The notes beneath the pieces are model-generated. The model searched no databases. It was not told where the DNA came from and was given only the letters and a program-made list of their open reading frames with translations. A stretch of 64,000 nt of DNA from Salinibacterium sp. UTAS2018 (GTDB lineage Bacteria; Actinomycetota; Actinomycetes; Actinomycetales; Microbacteriaceae). The translations under genes and the position numbers were made by a program. The stretch is taken from NCBI RefSeq assembly GCF_004118935.1, contig NZ_CP035375.1, forward strand, positions 1,984,001 through 2,048,000, given 5' to 3'. Positions 15,486 through 24,450 of the stretch are shown here, in pieces (the first letter of the stretch is position 1; every line of letters starts with the position of its first letter).

Positions 15486-16913
15486 TTAGGAGCGTTCAGC
15501 CCACCACAGCCGCAGCCGCTTTTCGGCTTCGTCCGCGCCGAGTGGCCCTTCATCAAGGCGCAAATCGAGCAGGAACTTGTAGGCCTCGCCGACCTCGCGG
15601 CTGGGCTTCAGGCCCAAGATCGCCATGATTTCTTCACCATCGAGGTCGGGCCGCACTGCAGCGATCCCCTCTGCCTCGGCAATGGCACCGATCCGTTCTT
15701 CGAGGTCGTCGTAGGCAAACGACAACCGGTCGGCCTTGCGCACATTACGAGTGGTGACATCCGCCCGAGTAATGATGTGCAGACGTTCTAGCTGGTCGCC
15801 AGCATCCCGAACATAGCGACGCACCGCCGAGTCGGTCCACGCGCCTTCGGTGTAGCCAAAGAAGCGCAAGTGAAGCTCCACCAGGCGCGCGACAGAGTTA
15901 ATAGTCTCTTTGTCGAAGCGCAGAGCCCGCAGTCGCTTGGTCGCGAGCTTGGCGCCGACAACGTCGTGGTGGTGGAAGGTCACGACTCCACCGCGCTCGA
16001 TCTTGCGAGTGGATGGCTTGCCAATGTCGTGCAGCAGCGCTGCCATCCGCAGGATGAGGTCGGGGCCCTCAATACCGGGCCGACTCTTCTCCAGATCAAT
16101 CGCCTGGCGTAATACGGTCAAGGAGTGCTCGTAGACATCCTTGTGGTGAGCATGCTCATCCACTTCAAGCTTCAAGGCAGGAACCTCGGGGAGTACCTGG
16201 TCAGCGAGGCCCGTCTCCACCATTAAGCGGATGCCCGGCACCGGGTCATCCGTCTTCAAGAGTTTCGTCAGCTCATCACTCACGCGCTCAACGCTCACGA
16301 TCTCCAGGCGCGGAGCCAGTTCCTTCATCGCCGCCACCGTGGCGGGGTCGACGGTGAACCCGAGCTGCGACGTGAAACGTGCAGCCCGCATCATCCGGAG
16401 CGGATCATCGCCGAAGGACACTTCGGGGGAGCCCGGTGTTGTGATCGTTCTCGTGAGAAGGTGTTCTACTCCTCCCCAAGGATCGACGAGAACACGTTCC
16501 GGTAGGCGCAATGCCATGGCGTTGACGCTGAAGTCGCGGCGTTCGAGATCCTTCTCGAGAGAGTCGCCGAATGCGACGACCGGCTTACGGGTTTCGCCGT
16601 CGTAGCTATCCGCCCGATACGTCGTGATCTCCACGGTCTCGCCATCGATACGCGCGGCGATAGTGCCGAAGTCCCGGCCGATGTCCCACTGGGCGTCAGA
16701 GATCGGCTTTACTAACCGCATGATGTCGTCGGGGTGGGCGTTCGTTGCGAAATCCAGGTCGGTGACCTTACGTCCTAAGAACGCATCCCGAACTGGTCCG
16801 CCCACAAGCGCGAGTTCGAAGCCCTCAGCAGCGAATCGCGCCGCTAGGGTAGCTACTGGCTTAGAGTCGGCAAGTTTGTCGAGACTCTCGATCGCGTGGG
16901 CAACACTCTCCAT
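15486..16913 (-). CDS. cca: CCA tRNA nucleotidyltransferase
   Basis: A 475-residue class II nucleotidyltransferase that adds or repairs the 3' CCA of tRNAs. N-terminal motif LVGGPVRDAFLGRKVTDLDFAT (residues 36-57) holds the metal-binding DLDF. The basic motif RRDFSVNAMALRL is near 130, the ERVSDELTKLL segment near 215, and an HD domain (ALLHDIGKPSTR) near 300. Consistent with the window, the three tRNA genes here do not encode CCA. The start ATG at 16913 (MESVAHAIES) was preferred to a much longer frame that reads back across the divergent gene. Confidence 0.93.
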   Translation of the reverse strand: MESVAHAIESLDKLADSKPVATLAARFAAEGFELALVGGPVRDAFLGRKVTDLDFATNAHPDDIMRLVKPISDAQWDIGRDFGTIAARIDGETVEITTYRADSYDGETRKPVVAFGDSLEKDLERRDFSVNAMALRLPERVLVDPWGGVEHLLTRTITTPGSPEVSFGDDPLRMMRAARFTSQLGFTVDPATVAAMKELAPRLEIVSVERVSDELTKLLKTDDPVPGIRLMVETGLADQVLPEVPALKLEVDEHAHHKDVYEHSLTVLRQAIDLEKSRPGIEGPDLILRMAALLHDIGKPSTRKIERGGVVTFHHHDVVGAKLATKRLRALRFDKETINSVARLVELHLRFFGYTEGAWTDSAVRRYVRDAGDQLERLHIITRADVTTRNVRKADRLSFAYDDLEERIGAIAEAEGIAAVRPDLDGEEIMAILGLKPSREVGEAYKFLLDLRLDEGPLGADEAEKRLRLWWAERS

Positions 16914-17037
16914 GGTGGGACTAGTTTCGCACGGACACCGGCTGCGTTTTGCGCCTCTGTGATCAAAGCACCCATCATTCAGGCAAGGACGAATAAACTC
17001 ACACCATGCTGGCCGAGCGAGAGTACGGGGTTTCCCG

Positions 17038-18714
17038 TTGCCTATAAGAGTCTTTAGCGCTGCCATAGCGCTCGGTCTCGGGCTCACGCTCGCTGCGACT
17101 GGAGCCCAGGCCGCCCCCGCCGCCAGCGACGTTCGTGCCCTCACTACGGCATCCGCAGCGACCGATGTCGCTCTGATTGCGCCGCTCACTGTCCCCAGCG
17201 GCAGCGGTGGCATCATCGACGCTGAAACCCTCGCGAACTACACCGAACCGCTCGGATTGCTCACCCGTCAGTTGGATGCCCTCGACGGTAAGCCAGTGGC
17301 GATCGCTATTGACCCGATGATTATCGCGTCAATCCGGGTTCTCGGCACGAGCGTGCCGCAATCAGCTCGCTTGTGGCTTGAACGCCTTTCTTCGGTTAGC
17401 AATGACATCGTGCCTCTTTCCTACGCACATGCTGACCCGACCCTCGCGACGCAATCGGGGCAGGCCTCAACGCTCGAGCCGATTTCTTTCGATTTTGCCT
17501 TGGATGCCGCCAACTTTTCGACCGCTGAACCCACGGATGCGGAGCCAGACCCGGCCGCAACCGCTAATCCCCAAGACGGCGCGTTTGACGACAACGCGAA
17601 CTATCCCACCACCGCACAGCTTCTCGACTGGGACTACGCGATCGATGGCTTTTTGCGGCCCCGCTCTGACACCGTCGTGGCCAGCGATCTCCCCGCTTTC
17701 GCTGAAAGCGGCTACAGCACGATCGTGCTGTCCTCGACAAATGTTTCACGGCAATCGGATGCGGGATCTGTAACCAGCATCGACGGTGTCACCGCCCTTA
17801 TTTCGGACTCTGCGGCGTCAGAAGCCATGGATGAGGCACTCGAGTCAACAATTGACAGGGATGTTACTGCCGCGAACCTTGCGCTCAATCAAGCGGTGCT
17901 GAGCGCGGGTGCAGCGCAGAGCGCAGGAACGGCATCCGTTTTGATCGCCATTGATCACTCGCTTGAGCTGAGTGCGGCCCGGCTCGATGCCGCTCTAGCA
18001 ACGCTCACCGCCAGCCCGTCGATCACGACAGTGTCGCTGACGCAACTCGCCGAGCGCACCCCGGTCGCCGCGACGATCAAGGACATGCCTCAAACGGAAT
18101 CCCGCGTAAGCGACGCAAAGCGGCTACTGTCCGCCGCGTATAAGGAGCGCTCATTCTTCGCCATTGCTGACGATCCCGAGGCGCTGATCGCCCAGCGGCG
18201 CCTGGCGCTTCTCGATGTCCTCGGAGCCGTTCCCTACGAAGACCCCTCCGAGTGGCTCACCGCTGTTAACGGATTCCTCGTCGACTCGCGTGACACCCTC
18301 GACGCCGTGAGCGTCGTTGAGTCGAGCAACTTCCTTCTGATCGCAGACAACGGACCATTGCCGGTTTCAGTCAGCAATGCTCTCAATCAAGCCGTCACGG
18401 TCTACATCACGGTCGATCCCCGCACCGGGCTTATGGCAGTAGAAGACTCACGCGTTGAACTTCGCATCGAACCCAACTCCCAAGCCAAGGGGGAGGTGCC
18501 GGTGCAATCTCTCTCCAATGGTGTCGTCGAAGTTGAGATCAGCTTGGCGAGTGCAAACGGCGTCGCAGTAGGTGCGGCCACCGTCGGTGAGGTCAACGTT
18601 CGAGCCGGTTGGGAAACGCCCATCGTTCTCACGTTTGGCGCGCTCGTCGTGGTGATCTTCGCCTTGGGACTAGTTCGCAGTATTACTCGCCGAAAGAAGC
18701 CTCTCAATGACTAA
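17038..18714 (+). CDS. DUF6049-like secreted/anchored protein upstream of murJ (Rv3909 position)
   Basis: A 558-residue protein with an N-terminal signal peptide (VFSAAIALGLGLTLAATGAQA) and one C-terminal membrane anchor (PIVLTFGALVVVIFALGLV) followed by RRKKPLND, so most of it faces outside. Repetitive Ala/Ser/Asp-rich regions suggest an extended envelope protein. No catalytic motif recognised. Its place between cca and murJ is conserved in actinobacteria and implies a role with lipid II export or wall assembly. The best start is TTG at 17038; no ATG fits in frame. It overlaps murJ by 8 bp. Confidence 0.75.
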   Translation: MPIRVFSAAIALGLGLTLAATGAQAAPAASDVRALTTASAATDVALIAPLTVPSGSGGIIDAETLANYTEPLGLLTRQLDALDGKPVAIAIDPMIIASIRVLGTSVPQSARLWLERLSSVSNDIVPLSYAHADPTLATQSGQASTLEPISFDFALDAANFSTAEPTDAEPDPAATANPQDGAFDDNANYPTTAQLLDWDYAIDGFLRPRSDTVVASDLPAFAESGYSTIVLSSTNVSRQSDAGSVTSIDGVTALISDSAASEAMDEALESTIDRDVTAANLALNQAVLSAGAAQSAGTASVLIAIDHSLELSAARLDAALATLTASPSITTVSLTQLAERTPVAATIKDMPQTESRVSDAKRLLSAAYKERSFFAIADDPEALIAQRRLALLDVLGAVPYEDPSEWLTAVNGFLVDSRDTLDAVSVVESSNFLLIADNGPLPVSVSNALNQAVTVYITVDPRTGLMAVEDSRVELRIEPNSQAKGEVPVQSLSNGVVEVEISLASANGVAVGAATVGEVNVRAGWETPIVLTFGALVVVIFALGLVRSITRRKKPLND

Positions 18715-20392
18715 CCAGCTCGGTCCAGACGCCGAGCCGGCACCCGGCCTTCCGACCGCCTCCATCGGCCTGCCAGACCCGAAACCCGCGTCGATCGGGC
18801 GAGCCAGTGCGCTTCTTGCCTCCGGTACCTTCGTTTCACGCATCCTAGGCTTTCTCAGCGCACTTCTTCTCGCTCGCACGCTCGGCATCACCGGGGGCGC
18901 TGCCGACGCCTACGGGATCGCCAACCAGCTGCCCAAGAGTGTCTACGCAATCGTGGCGGGAGGCATGCTCAGCGCTGTCATCGTGCCGCAAATAGTCCGC
19001 GCTGCCATCCACAAAGATGGCGGCCAGAAGTTCATCAACCGACTCGTCACGCTCGGCCTCGTGATCTTCCTGGTTGTGACCCTCGCGGCCACACTGAGCG
19101 CGCCCCTGCTAGTCGATCTTTACACCAGTGCGAGCTTTGGGTCGAACAAAGTCGCGCTCGCCACAGCCTTTGCGTATTGGTGCCTGCCCCAGATTCTCTT
19201 CTACGCGCTCTATTCACTCTTCGGCGAAGTTCTCAACGCACGCGGCAAGTTCGGTCCCTTCACCTGGGCTCCCGTCGTAAACAACGTCGTGATGCTCGCG
19301 GGCCTGGTTGTCTTCTCCTTTATCTTTGGAAGTGCCTCAGGAGTCGCCGCTGCTGACTGGACTCCCGGCATGATCGCGCTTCTCGCCGGTAGCGCGACAA
19401 TGGGCATTGTCGTGCAGGCATCGTTGCTCGCCTATTTCTGGCGCCGAGCTGGGCTGCGCTATCGTCCTGAGTTTCAGTGGCGCGGCGTCGGGTTAGGCCG
19501 TGCCGGCAAAGCCGCCGCATGGACGTTCGGGATGATTATGGTCACCCAAGTCGGCGGTGTGGTCGAAAGCGTCGTTGCCTCCCAGGCCTCGGGCGACAAC
19601 CCATCAGTCTTCCTCATGAGCAACGCGTGGCTCATTTTTATGCTTCCGCACTCGGTGATCGCCGTCTCGATCGGAATGGCCTATTTCACGCAAATGAGCG
19701 GCCACGCTCGCGACAACGACCTTGTGTCGATGCGCAGCGATGTTTCTTCCGCACTGCGTTCGATCCTGATGTTGCTGGTGTTCGCTGCCATTGGGCTCAT
19801 GGTGATTGCTGTTCCCTTTAGTGCTCTGTTTGGCACCACTTATGCCCAGATCATGGCTTTGGCAGGCGTACTAGTTGTCTACCTCATTGGTCTCGTACCG
19901 TTCAGCATGATGTACGTTCTGCAACGTGTTTTCTATTCCTTCGAAGACACGCGCACTCCCTTCTTCTTGCAAAGCTTTCAAATCGTTCTCTACGTTGCGG
20001 CAGCTCTGGTAATTTCAACGTTCCCGGTCGAGCGCATCGCTATGAGTTTGGCGCTGGCCATCTCCATTGCCGGCACCATCCAAACGACGATCGCGCTGTT
20101 CGTTCTGCGCAAGCGCCTCCCCGGTTTCGAGATTCTGCCTCTCCTGCGACGCTTGCTGTGGTTCGCTACGGCGATGATTCCTGCCGCCGCCGCGGGTGTG
20201 GGAATCCTGCTGCTACTGGGCGGATTCGGGGAAGGGTCGTTCGTGGTGTCCAGTTTCCTTACGGGCTTCATTTCAATCGCCGTGGCTGGTATCGGCATGC
20301 TGCTGGTGTACTCGGCGGTACTCGCGCTCACTAAGAACGATGAGTTTCTTGCCTTCGTTCGCCCGATCGTTGCGCGGTTGACGCGACGCTAG
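18707..20392 (+). CDS. murJ: lipid II flippase MurJ
   Basis: A 561-residue polytopic membrane protein of the MviN/MurJ family with about 14 helices. The N-terminal part GTFVSRILGFLSALLLARTLG, ADAYGIANQLPKSVYAIVAGGMLSAVIVP and the later LQRVFYSFEDTRTPF are characteristic. It flips lipid-linked peptidoglycan precursor across the membrane. It lacks the large pseudokinase domain fused to mycobacterial MurJ. Start ATG at 18707 overlaps the upstream DUF6049 gene by 8 bp. Confidence 0.93.
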   Translation: MTNQLGPDAEPAPGLPTASIGLPDPKPASIGRASALLASGTFVSRILGFLSALLLARTLGITGGAADAYGIANQLPKSVYAIVAGGMLSAVIVPQIVRAAIHKDGGQKFINRLVTLGLVIFLVVTLAATLSAPLLVDLYTSASFGSNKVALATAFAYWCLPQILFYALYSLFGEVLNARGKFGPFTWAPVVNNVVMLAGLVVFSFIFGSASGVAAADWTPGMIALLAGSATMGIVVQASLLAYFWRRAGLRYRPEFQWRGVGLGRAGKAAAWTFGMIMVTQVGGVVESVVASQASGDNPSVFLMSNAWLIFMLPHSVIAVSIGMAYFTQMSGHARDNDLVSMRSDVSSALRSILMLLVFAAIGLMVIAVPFSALFGTTYAQIMALAGVLVVYLIGLVPFSMMYVLQRVFYSFEDTRTPFFLQSFQIVLYVAAALVISTFPVERIAMSLALAISIAGTIQTTIALFVLRKRLPGFEILPLLRRLLWFATAMIPAAAAGVGILLLLGGFGEGSFVVSSFLTGFISIAVAGIGMLLVYSAVLALTKNDEFLAFVRPIVARLTRR

Positions 20393-20486
20393 AGGTCGCT
20401 TTCCTTATTGCCTTGACAATAAAAAGCGAACTAAAAGCGGCGGGGCTACGAACATTCAGTAGCTAGCCCGCACGCCACAGCCACAC

Positions 20487-20513
20487 GGAATACTCCGTAG
20501 CTAGGATGTGTTG
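20487..20513 (+). promoter_or_regulatory. SigR/SigH-type promoter upstream of trxB
   Basis: GGAAT (20487-20491), 18 bases, then GTTG (20510-20513). This matches the thiol-stress sigma consensus of actinobacteria, GGAAT-N18-GTT(G). Start of transcription would be near 20520 and the trxB leader about 30 nt. trxBA is a canonical SigR/SigH target. Confidence 0.75.
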
Positions 20514-20549
20514 AACCGGGTAATCACAATCCCAAGGAGACACGAAAAA

Positions 20550-21536
20550 GTGCGTCAAGTCATCATCATCGGATCCGGCCCCGCTGGGTACACCGCTGCG
20601 ATTTACGCAGCGCGTGCCAACCTTGCGCCGCTGTTGATCGCCAGTTCTGTCGAAGCAGGTGGTGAGCTTATGAAGACCACCGAAATCGAAAATTACCCGG
20701 GGTTTGCTAACGGCATCCAGGGTCCTGATCTCATGCTCGAAATGCAGAAGCAGGCCGAACGCTTCGGCACCGAGATCGTTCTGGACGACGTCACCGATCT
20801 GCAGCTCGAGGGCCAGATCAAGAAGGTCACTCTCGGCAACGGCGACGTTCACGAGGCGCTCTCTGTCGTCTTCGCAACAGGCTCCGCCTACCGCAAGCTT
20901 GGACTCGCTGATGAAGAACGACTCAGCGGCTACGGAGTTTCGTGGTGCGCCACGTGCGACGGGTTCTTCTTCCGCCAAAAGACGATCGCGGTCGTCGGCG
21001 GTGGAGACTCAGCCATGGAAGAAGCAACCTTCCTCACCAAGTTTGCCGAGAAGGTCTACGTCATTCACCGCAAGGATGAGTTGCGTGCGTCCAAGGCGAT
21101 GCAGGAGCGTGCTTTCAGCGATCCGAAGATTGAATTTGTCTGGAATAAGGCTGTAACCGGCATTACTGGTTCCGAGCTCGTTGATGGCATCGACCTCACG
21201 GATACGGTTGACGGTTCCACTTCCCACCTCGACGTCAGCGGCCTTTTTATCGCTATCGGCGCCGACCCCCGCACGCACCTCGTGCACGGGCAGCTCGACA
21301 TCAACGCTGACGGAACAGTGGCCGTGGATGGTCGTTCCTCACGCACCAACATCACCGGAGTATTCGCAGCTGGCGACGTTATCGACCCGACCTATCGTCA
21401 AGCAGTCACAGCTGCCGGTTCCGGCACTGTTGCTGCACTCGATGCGGAGCACTACCTCGCATCACTGCCGCGCGAACTCGTGGCGGGAGCGGTTCAGCCC
21501 GCTCGCGTTGAGGACGCAGACGAAGCAGCAGCCTAG
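20550..21536 (+). CDS. trxB: thioredoxin reductase
   Basis: A 328-residue FAD flavoenzyme that passes electrons from NADPH to thioredoxin. FAD-binding GSGPAGYTA at residues 8-16, redox-active CATC at Cys133/Cys136, NADPH-binding GGGDSAMEEA near 150, and the C-terminal FAD motif GVFAAGDVID near 285. The start is GTG at 20550, with AAGGAGA 9 bp upstream; a longer frame to 20508 would begin in the promoter. A 20-residue acidic/Ala tail is extra. Followed by trxA after 58 bp. Confidence 0.96.
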   Translation: MRQVIIIGSGPAGYTAAIYAARANLAPLLIASSVEAGGELMKTTEIENYPGFANGIQGPDLMLEMQKQAERFGTEIVLDDVTDLQLEGQIKKVTLGNGDVHEALSVVFATGSAYRKLGLADEERLSGYGVSWCATCDGFFFRQKTIAVVGGGDSAMEEATFLTKFAEKVYVIHRKDELRASKAMQERAFSDPKIEFVWNKAVTGITGSELVDGIDLTDTVDGSTSHLDVSGLFIAIGADPRTHLVHGQLDINADGTVAVDGRSSRTNITGVFAAGDVIDPTYRQAVTAAGSGTVAALDAEHYLASLPRELVAGAVQPARVEDADEAAA

Positions 21537-21594
21537 GAGCCCCGCGCTCTCTCCACCATCAGCTTTTCAACTTCACCGAACAAAGGAATACACA

Positions 21595-21921
21595 ATGTCA
21601 ACAGCAACAGATGTAACCGACGCCAACTTCGAAGAGATGGTCATCAACTCCGGAGAGACCATCATGGTCGACTTCTGGGCTGAGTGGTGTGGCCCCTGTC
21701 GCCAGGTCGGCCCGATCCTCGATCAGATCGCTGCCGAAAACTCCGACAAGATCAAGATCGTCAAGCTCAACGTTGACGACAACCCGCAGATGGCCATGAA
21801 GTACCAGATCACGTCGATCCCCGCGATGAAGGTCTTCAAGGGCGGCGAGGTCGTCAAGACTGTTATTGGCGCCAAGCCGAAGCCTGCCATCGAAGCAGAC
21901 CTCGCCGAGTTCTTGGCCTAA
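21595..21921 (+). CDS. trxA: thioredoxin
   Basis: A 108-residue thioredoxin with active site WCGPC (Cys32, Cys35), preceding VDFWAE and the cis-proline segment TSIPA near residue 76. Reduces protein disulfides using electrons from the upstream TrxB. Start ATG at 21595 with AAAGGA upstream. Cotranscribed with trxB and ends at the hairpin shared with the convergent SDR gene. Confidence 0.97.
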   Translation: MSTATDVTDANFEEMVINSGETIMVDFWAEWCGPCRQVGPILDQIAAENSDKIKIVKLNVDDNPQMAMKYQITSIPAMKVFKGGEVVKTVIGAKPKPAIEADLAEFLA

Positions 21922-21939
21922 AGCTCAGACTCTGCCGAG

Positions 21940-21978
21940 AGCCTCCGGCATCCACTATTTGGTGGATGTACGGAGGCT
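21940..21978. terminator. bidirectional terminator overlapping the SDR stop codon
   Basis: Outer arms AGCCTCCG (21940-21947) and CGGAGGCT (21971-21978) plus an inner stem CATCCAC (21949-21955) with GTGGATG (21962-21968). The TAG stop of the minus-strand SDR (21955-21957) sits at the edge of the loop. Serves both trxA and the SDR. Confidence 0.7.
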
Positions 21979-22902
21979 TTCGTAGTTAACGCCGGTCAAG
22001 CGCTCGGACTCGACCCAGAGCTTGCGCGCATCGACTTCAGAGTGCGACGCCGCATTTGACTCCACCAAGACCGGAGCACCCCGGTACTCCTTGCGGCCTC
22101 CGGGGCCGAAGAAATCTCCGCCCTTCGCGAGCGGGTCTGTCGCAGCCCGGAGTGAAGGCCGAGCGCCCTGCTTGGGAGTTTGAATGCCCAGAAAGACCAG
22201 AGGCTTCAACGGCCGCAGGTACCAGCGGTTGAACAGGTGGTCGGCGAGTCCTGTGCCTGCGGTTCCCGGATGCGCGGCCACCGAGATCGCGTCGACTTCA
22301 GCTGCGTCGAAGAGGCGCTGAAGCTCGTACGCGAACAGAAGATTGGCGAGTTTTGAGCGACCATAGGCGGCCCGAGGCGTGTACGAGCCGTTGAGGAACA
22401 TGAGATCGCCAAATTCCATGAATCCCCAACGGTGTGCGACGCTCGACAGGCTTACGACGCGTGCGCCGGGAGTTGCCCTAATGAGATCGAGTAGATGTCC
22501 CGTGAGCGCGAAGTGGCCGAGATGGTTGGTGCCGAGCTGCGATTCGAAGCCGTCGATCGTGAGCTGGGCATCCGTCATCATGATCCCCGCGTTGTTGATC
22601 AGAAGGTCAAGGCGCGAATGTTTCCCGTGAAACATTTCGCTGAAACGCCGCACGGACTCGAGGTCTGCGAGGTCAAGAATCATGGTCTCGAGGGAGGCCC
22701 CGTCGAGCTCAGCAGTCAGCGCAGCGGCAGTGGATGAGGCCTTCGCTTCGCTCCGCATCGTCATGACAACGTGGGCACCAGCTTTGAGCAGCGCGCGGCT
22801 CGTCTCTAACCCCAGCCCCGAATTCGCACCGGTCACAATCGCGACCTTGCCAGTGAGGTCTCCGAGGTTAGCTTCGGTCCAGTCGGTGCGAGGGTTCATC
22901 AT
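21955..22902 (-). CDS. short-chain dehydrogenase/reductase (retinol/protochlorophyllide-type)
   Basis: A 315-residue NAD(P)-dependent oxidoreductase. Cofactor motif TGANSGLG near residue 22, DLADLESVRRF near 72, NNAGIM near 98, catalytic Ser in SLSSVAHRW near 148 and YGRSK near 174. The start ATG at 22902 (MMNPRTDW) has GGAAG upstream; a longer frame to 22950 is less likely. The substrate cannot be deduced. A parS-like sequence lies inside its coding region. Confidence 0.85.
   Translation of the reverse strand: MMNPRTDWTEANLGDLTGKVAIVTGANSGLGLETSRALLKAGAHVVMTMRSEAKASSTAAALTAELDGASLETMILDLADLESVRRFSEMFHGKHSRLDLLINNAGIMMTDAQLTIDGFESQLGTNHLGHFALTGHLLDLIRATPGARVVSLSSVAHRWGFMEFGDLMFLNGSYTPRAAYGRSKLANLLFAYELQRLFDAAEVDAISVAAHPGTAGTGLADHLFNRWYLRPLKPLVFLGIQTPKQGARPSLRAATDPLAKGGDFFGPGGRKEYRGAPVLVESNAASHSEVDARKLWVESERLTGVNYESLRTSTK
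22619..22634. promoter_or_regulatory. parS-like site inside the SDR gene (one mismatch)
   Basis: TGTTTCCCGTGAAACA differs from the parS palindrome TGTTTCACGTGAAACA at one central base. It is intragenic and about 3.4 kb from parB. Confidence 0.5.
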
Positions 22903-23138
22903 TAGCTTCCGTTGAGGGTATGAGGTGTCAGACGAGCAGGGGAGAGCCAACGCAACATCGGCGCTCCGCCCACTGTAGAACCGTGAAGCGAACAGGCTAA
23001 TTCCACGATTCTTTCTTTGTCAGTTATTCGGAGCCGCAGCGGGTTCAGATTGTCCTCTCTCGAGTCACAATGCCCGCTCGGTTTCAGGTCGGAACCCTCA
23101 AACGCCTATTGTTTAAAGTCAACCGAACGGGACGCCCC

Positions 23139-24443
23139 ATGACAACACAGCCAAACAACCTCGACCAGTGGTTTGACCACTACGCTGATCGCGCCTCAGG
23201 ACTTGCCGCCTCAGAGGTACGAGCGTTGTTTGCCGTGGCCTCGCGGCCCGAAGTAGTTTCGCTCGCGGGCGGTATGCCGTATGTTTCAGCGCTGCCTCAA
23301 GACCTCATCACCGAGTCAATCGACCGCGTGATGCGAGATCGTGGGCCCGCCGCGCTTCAGTACGGCTCAGGTCAAGGACTTCCGGCTTTGCGCGAGCAGA
23401 TCCTCGAGGTGATGGCGCTCGAAGGCATCCGAGCCAGTGTCGACGACGTCGTCGTCACCACGGGCTCTCAGCACGCTCTTGAGCTCGTCACGAAGCTGTT
23501 CATCAACCCCGGCGACGTCGTCATTGCCGAGGGACCGAGTTACGTCACGGCAATGGTCGTCTTCAAGTCGTTCCAGGCCGAGATCACTCATGTCGAAATG
23601 GATGAGTTCGGTCTCGTTCCCGAATCGCTGCGAGCCCACATCGCGTCGGTGCGCGCCGCCGGCAAGACGATCAAGTTCCTCTACACGGTTCCCACATTCA
23701 GCAACCCCGCTGGTGTGACGCTCAGCTGGCAGCGTCGCCTCGAGGTGCTAGAAATCGCTCGGGAAAACGGCATTCTAGTTCTCGAAGATAACCCCTATGG
23801 GTTGCTCTACTTTGACGGACCGCCACCCCACGCCATGCGATCGGTCGAAGAAGATGGCGTCGTTTACTTGGGTACGTTCTCCAAGACTCTTGCTCCCGGT
23901 TTCCGAGTCGGTTGGGTTCTCGCCCCTCACGCCATCAGAGAGAAACTCATTTTGGCTAATGAGGCGGCGGTACTGTCGCCGAGCTCGTTCACGCAGAACA
24001 TCATTAGTGAATACATGAGTGTTGCCGATTGGAAGGGGCAGATCGATACCTTCCGTGGGGTTTACCGTGAGCGTCGTGATGCAATGCTGGGTGCCCTGGG
24101 TGATTACCTTCCGGACCTGCAGTGGACCGTGCCAAACGGCGGCTTCTACATCTGGGTCACGCTGCCCGATAATCTCGATTCCAAGGCGATGTTGCCGCGT
24201 GCCGTCAAGGAACTAGTGGCCTATACGCCCGGCACAGCCTTCTTCGCGGATGGCAATGGACGCAGCAATATGCGCCTGTCTTTCTGTTATCCCACCCCTG
24301 ACTTCATTCGGGAAGGAATTCGCAGGCTGTCCACCGTGATCAACGGTGAACTTGAGCTTCTCAACACTTTCTCGCAGACAGCCCCTCTGACGGTGTCGCC
24401 TCCTGCGCCATCGATGATCAACCCCCCAGCCAACCTCAGCTAG
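23139..24443 (+). CDS. PLP-dependent aminotransferase (2-aminoadipate/LysN-type)
   Basis: A 434-residue class I/II aminotransferase resembling the catalytic domain of MocR-type proteins but without the DNA-binding domain. Seen: LAGGMPYVSALP near residue 42, LQYGSGQGLPALREQI near 70, TVPTFSNPAGVTLS near 190, DNPYGLLYF near 220, and the PLP-lysine motif TFSKTLAPGFRVGW near 255. Start ATG at 23139. It is 7 bp upstream of the Ddl-like gene, so the two are one operon; the pairing suggests D-amino acid or dipeptide chemistry, but that is inference. Confidence 0.85.
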   Translation: MTTQPNNLDQWFDHYADRASGLAASEVRALFAVASRPEVVSLAGGMPYVSALPQDLITESIDRVMRDRGPAALQYGSGQGLPALREQILEVMALEGIRASVDDVVVTTGSQHALELVTKLFINPGDVVIAEGPSYVTAMVVFKSFQAEITHVEMDEFGLVPESLRAHIASVRAAGKTIKFLYTVPTFSNPAGVTLSWQRRLEVLEIARENGILVLEDNPYGLLYFDGPPPHAMRSVEEDGVVYLGTFSKTLAPGFRVGWVLAPHAIREKLILANEAAVLSPSSFTQNIISEYMSVADWKGQIDTFRGVYRERRDAMLGALGDYLPDLQWTVPNGGFYIWVTLPDNLDSKAMLPRAVKELVAYTPGTAFFADGNGRSNMRLSFCYPTPDFIREGIRRLSTVINGELELLNTFSQTAPLTVSPPAPSMINPPANLS

Positions 24444-24450
24444 GAACACC

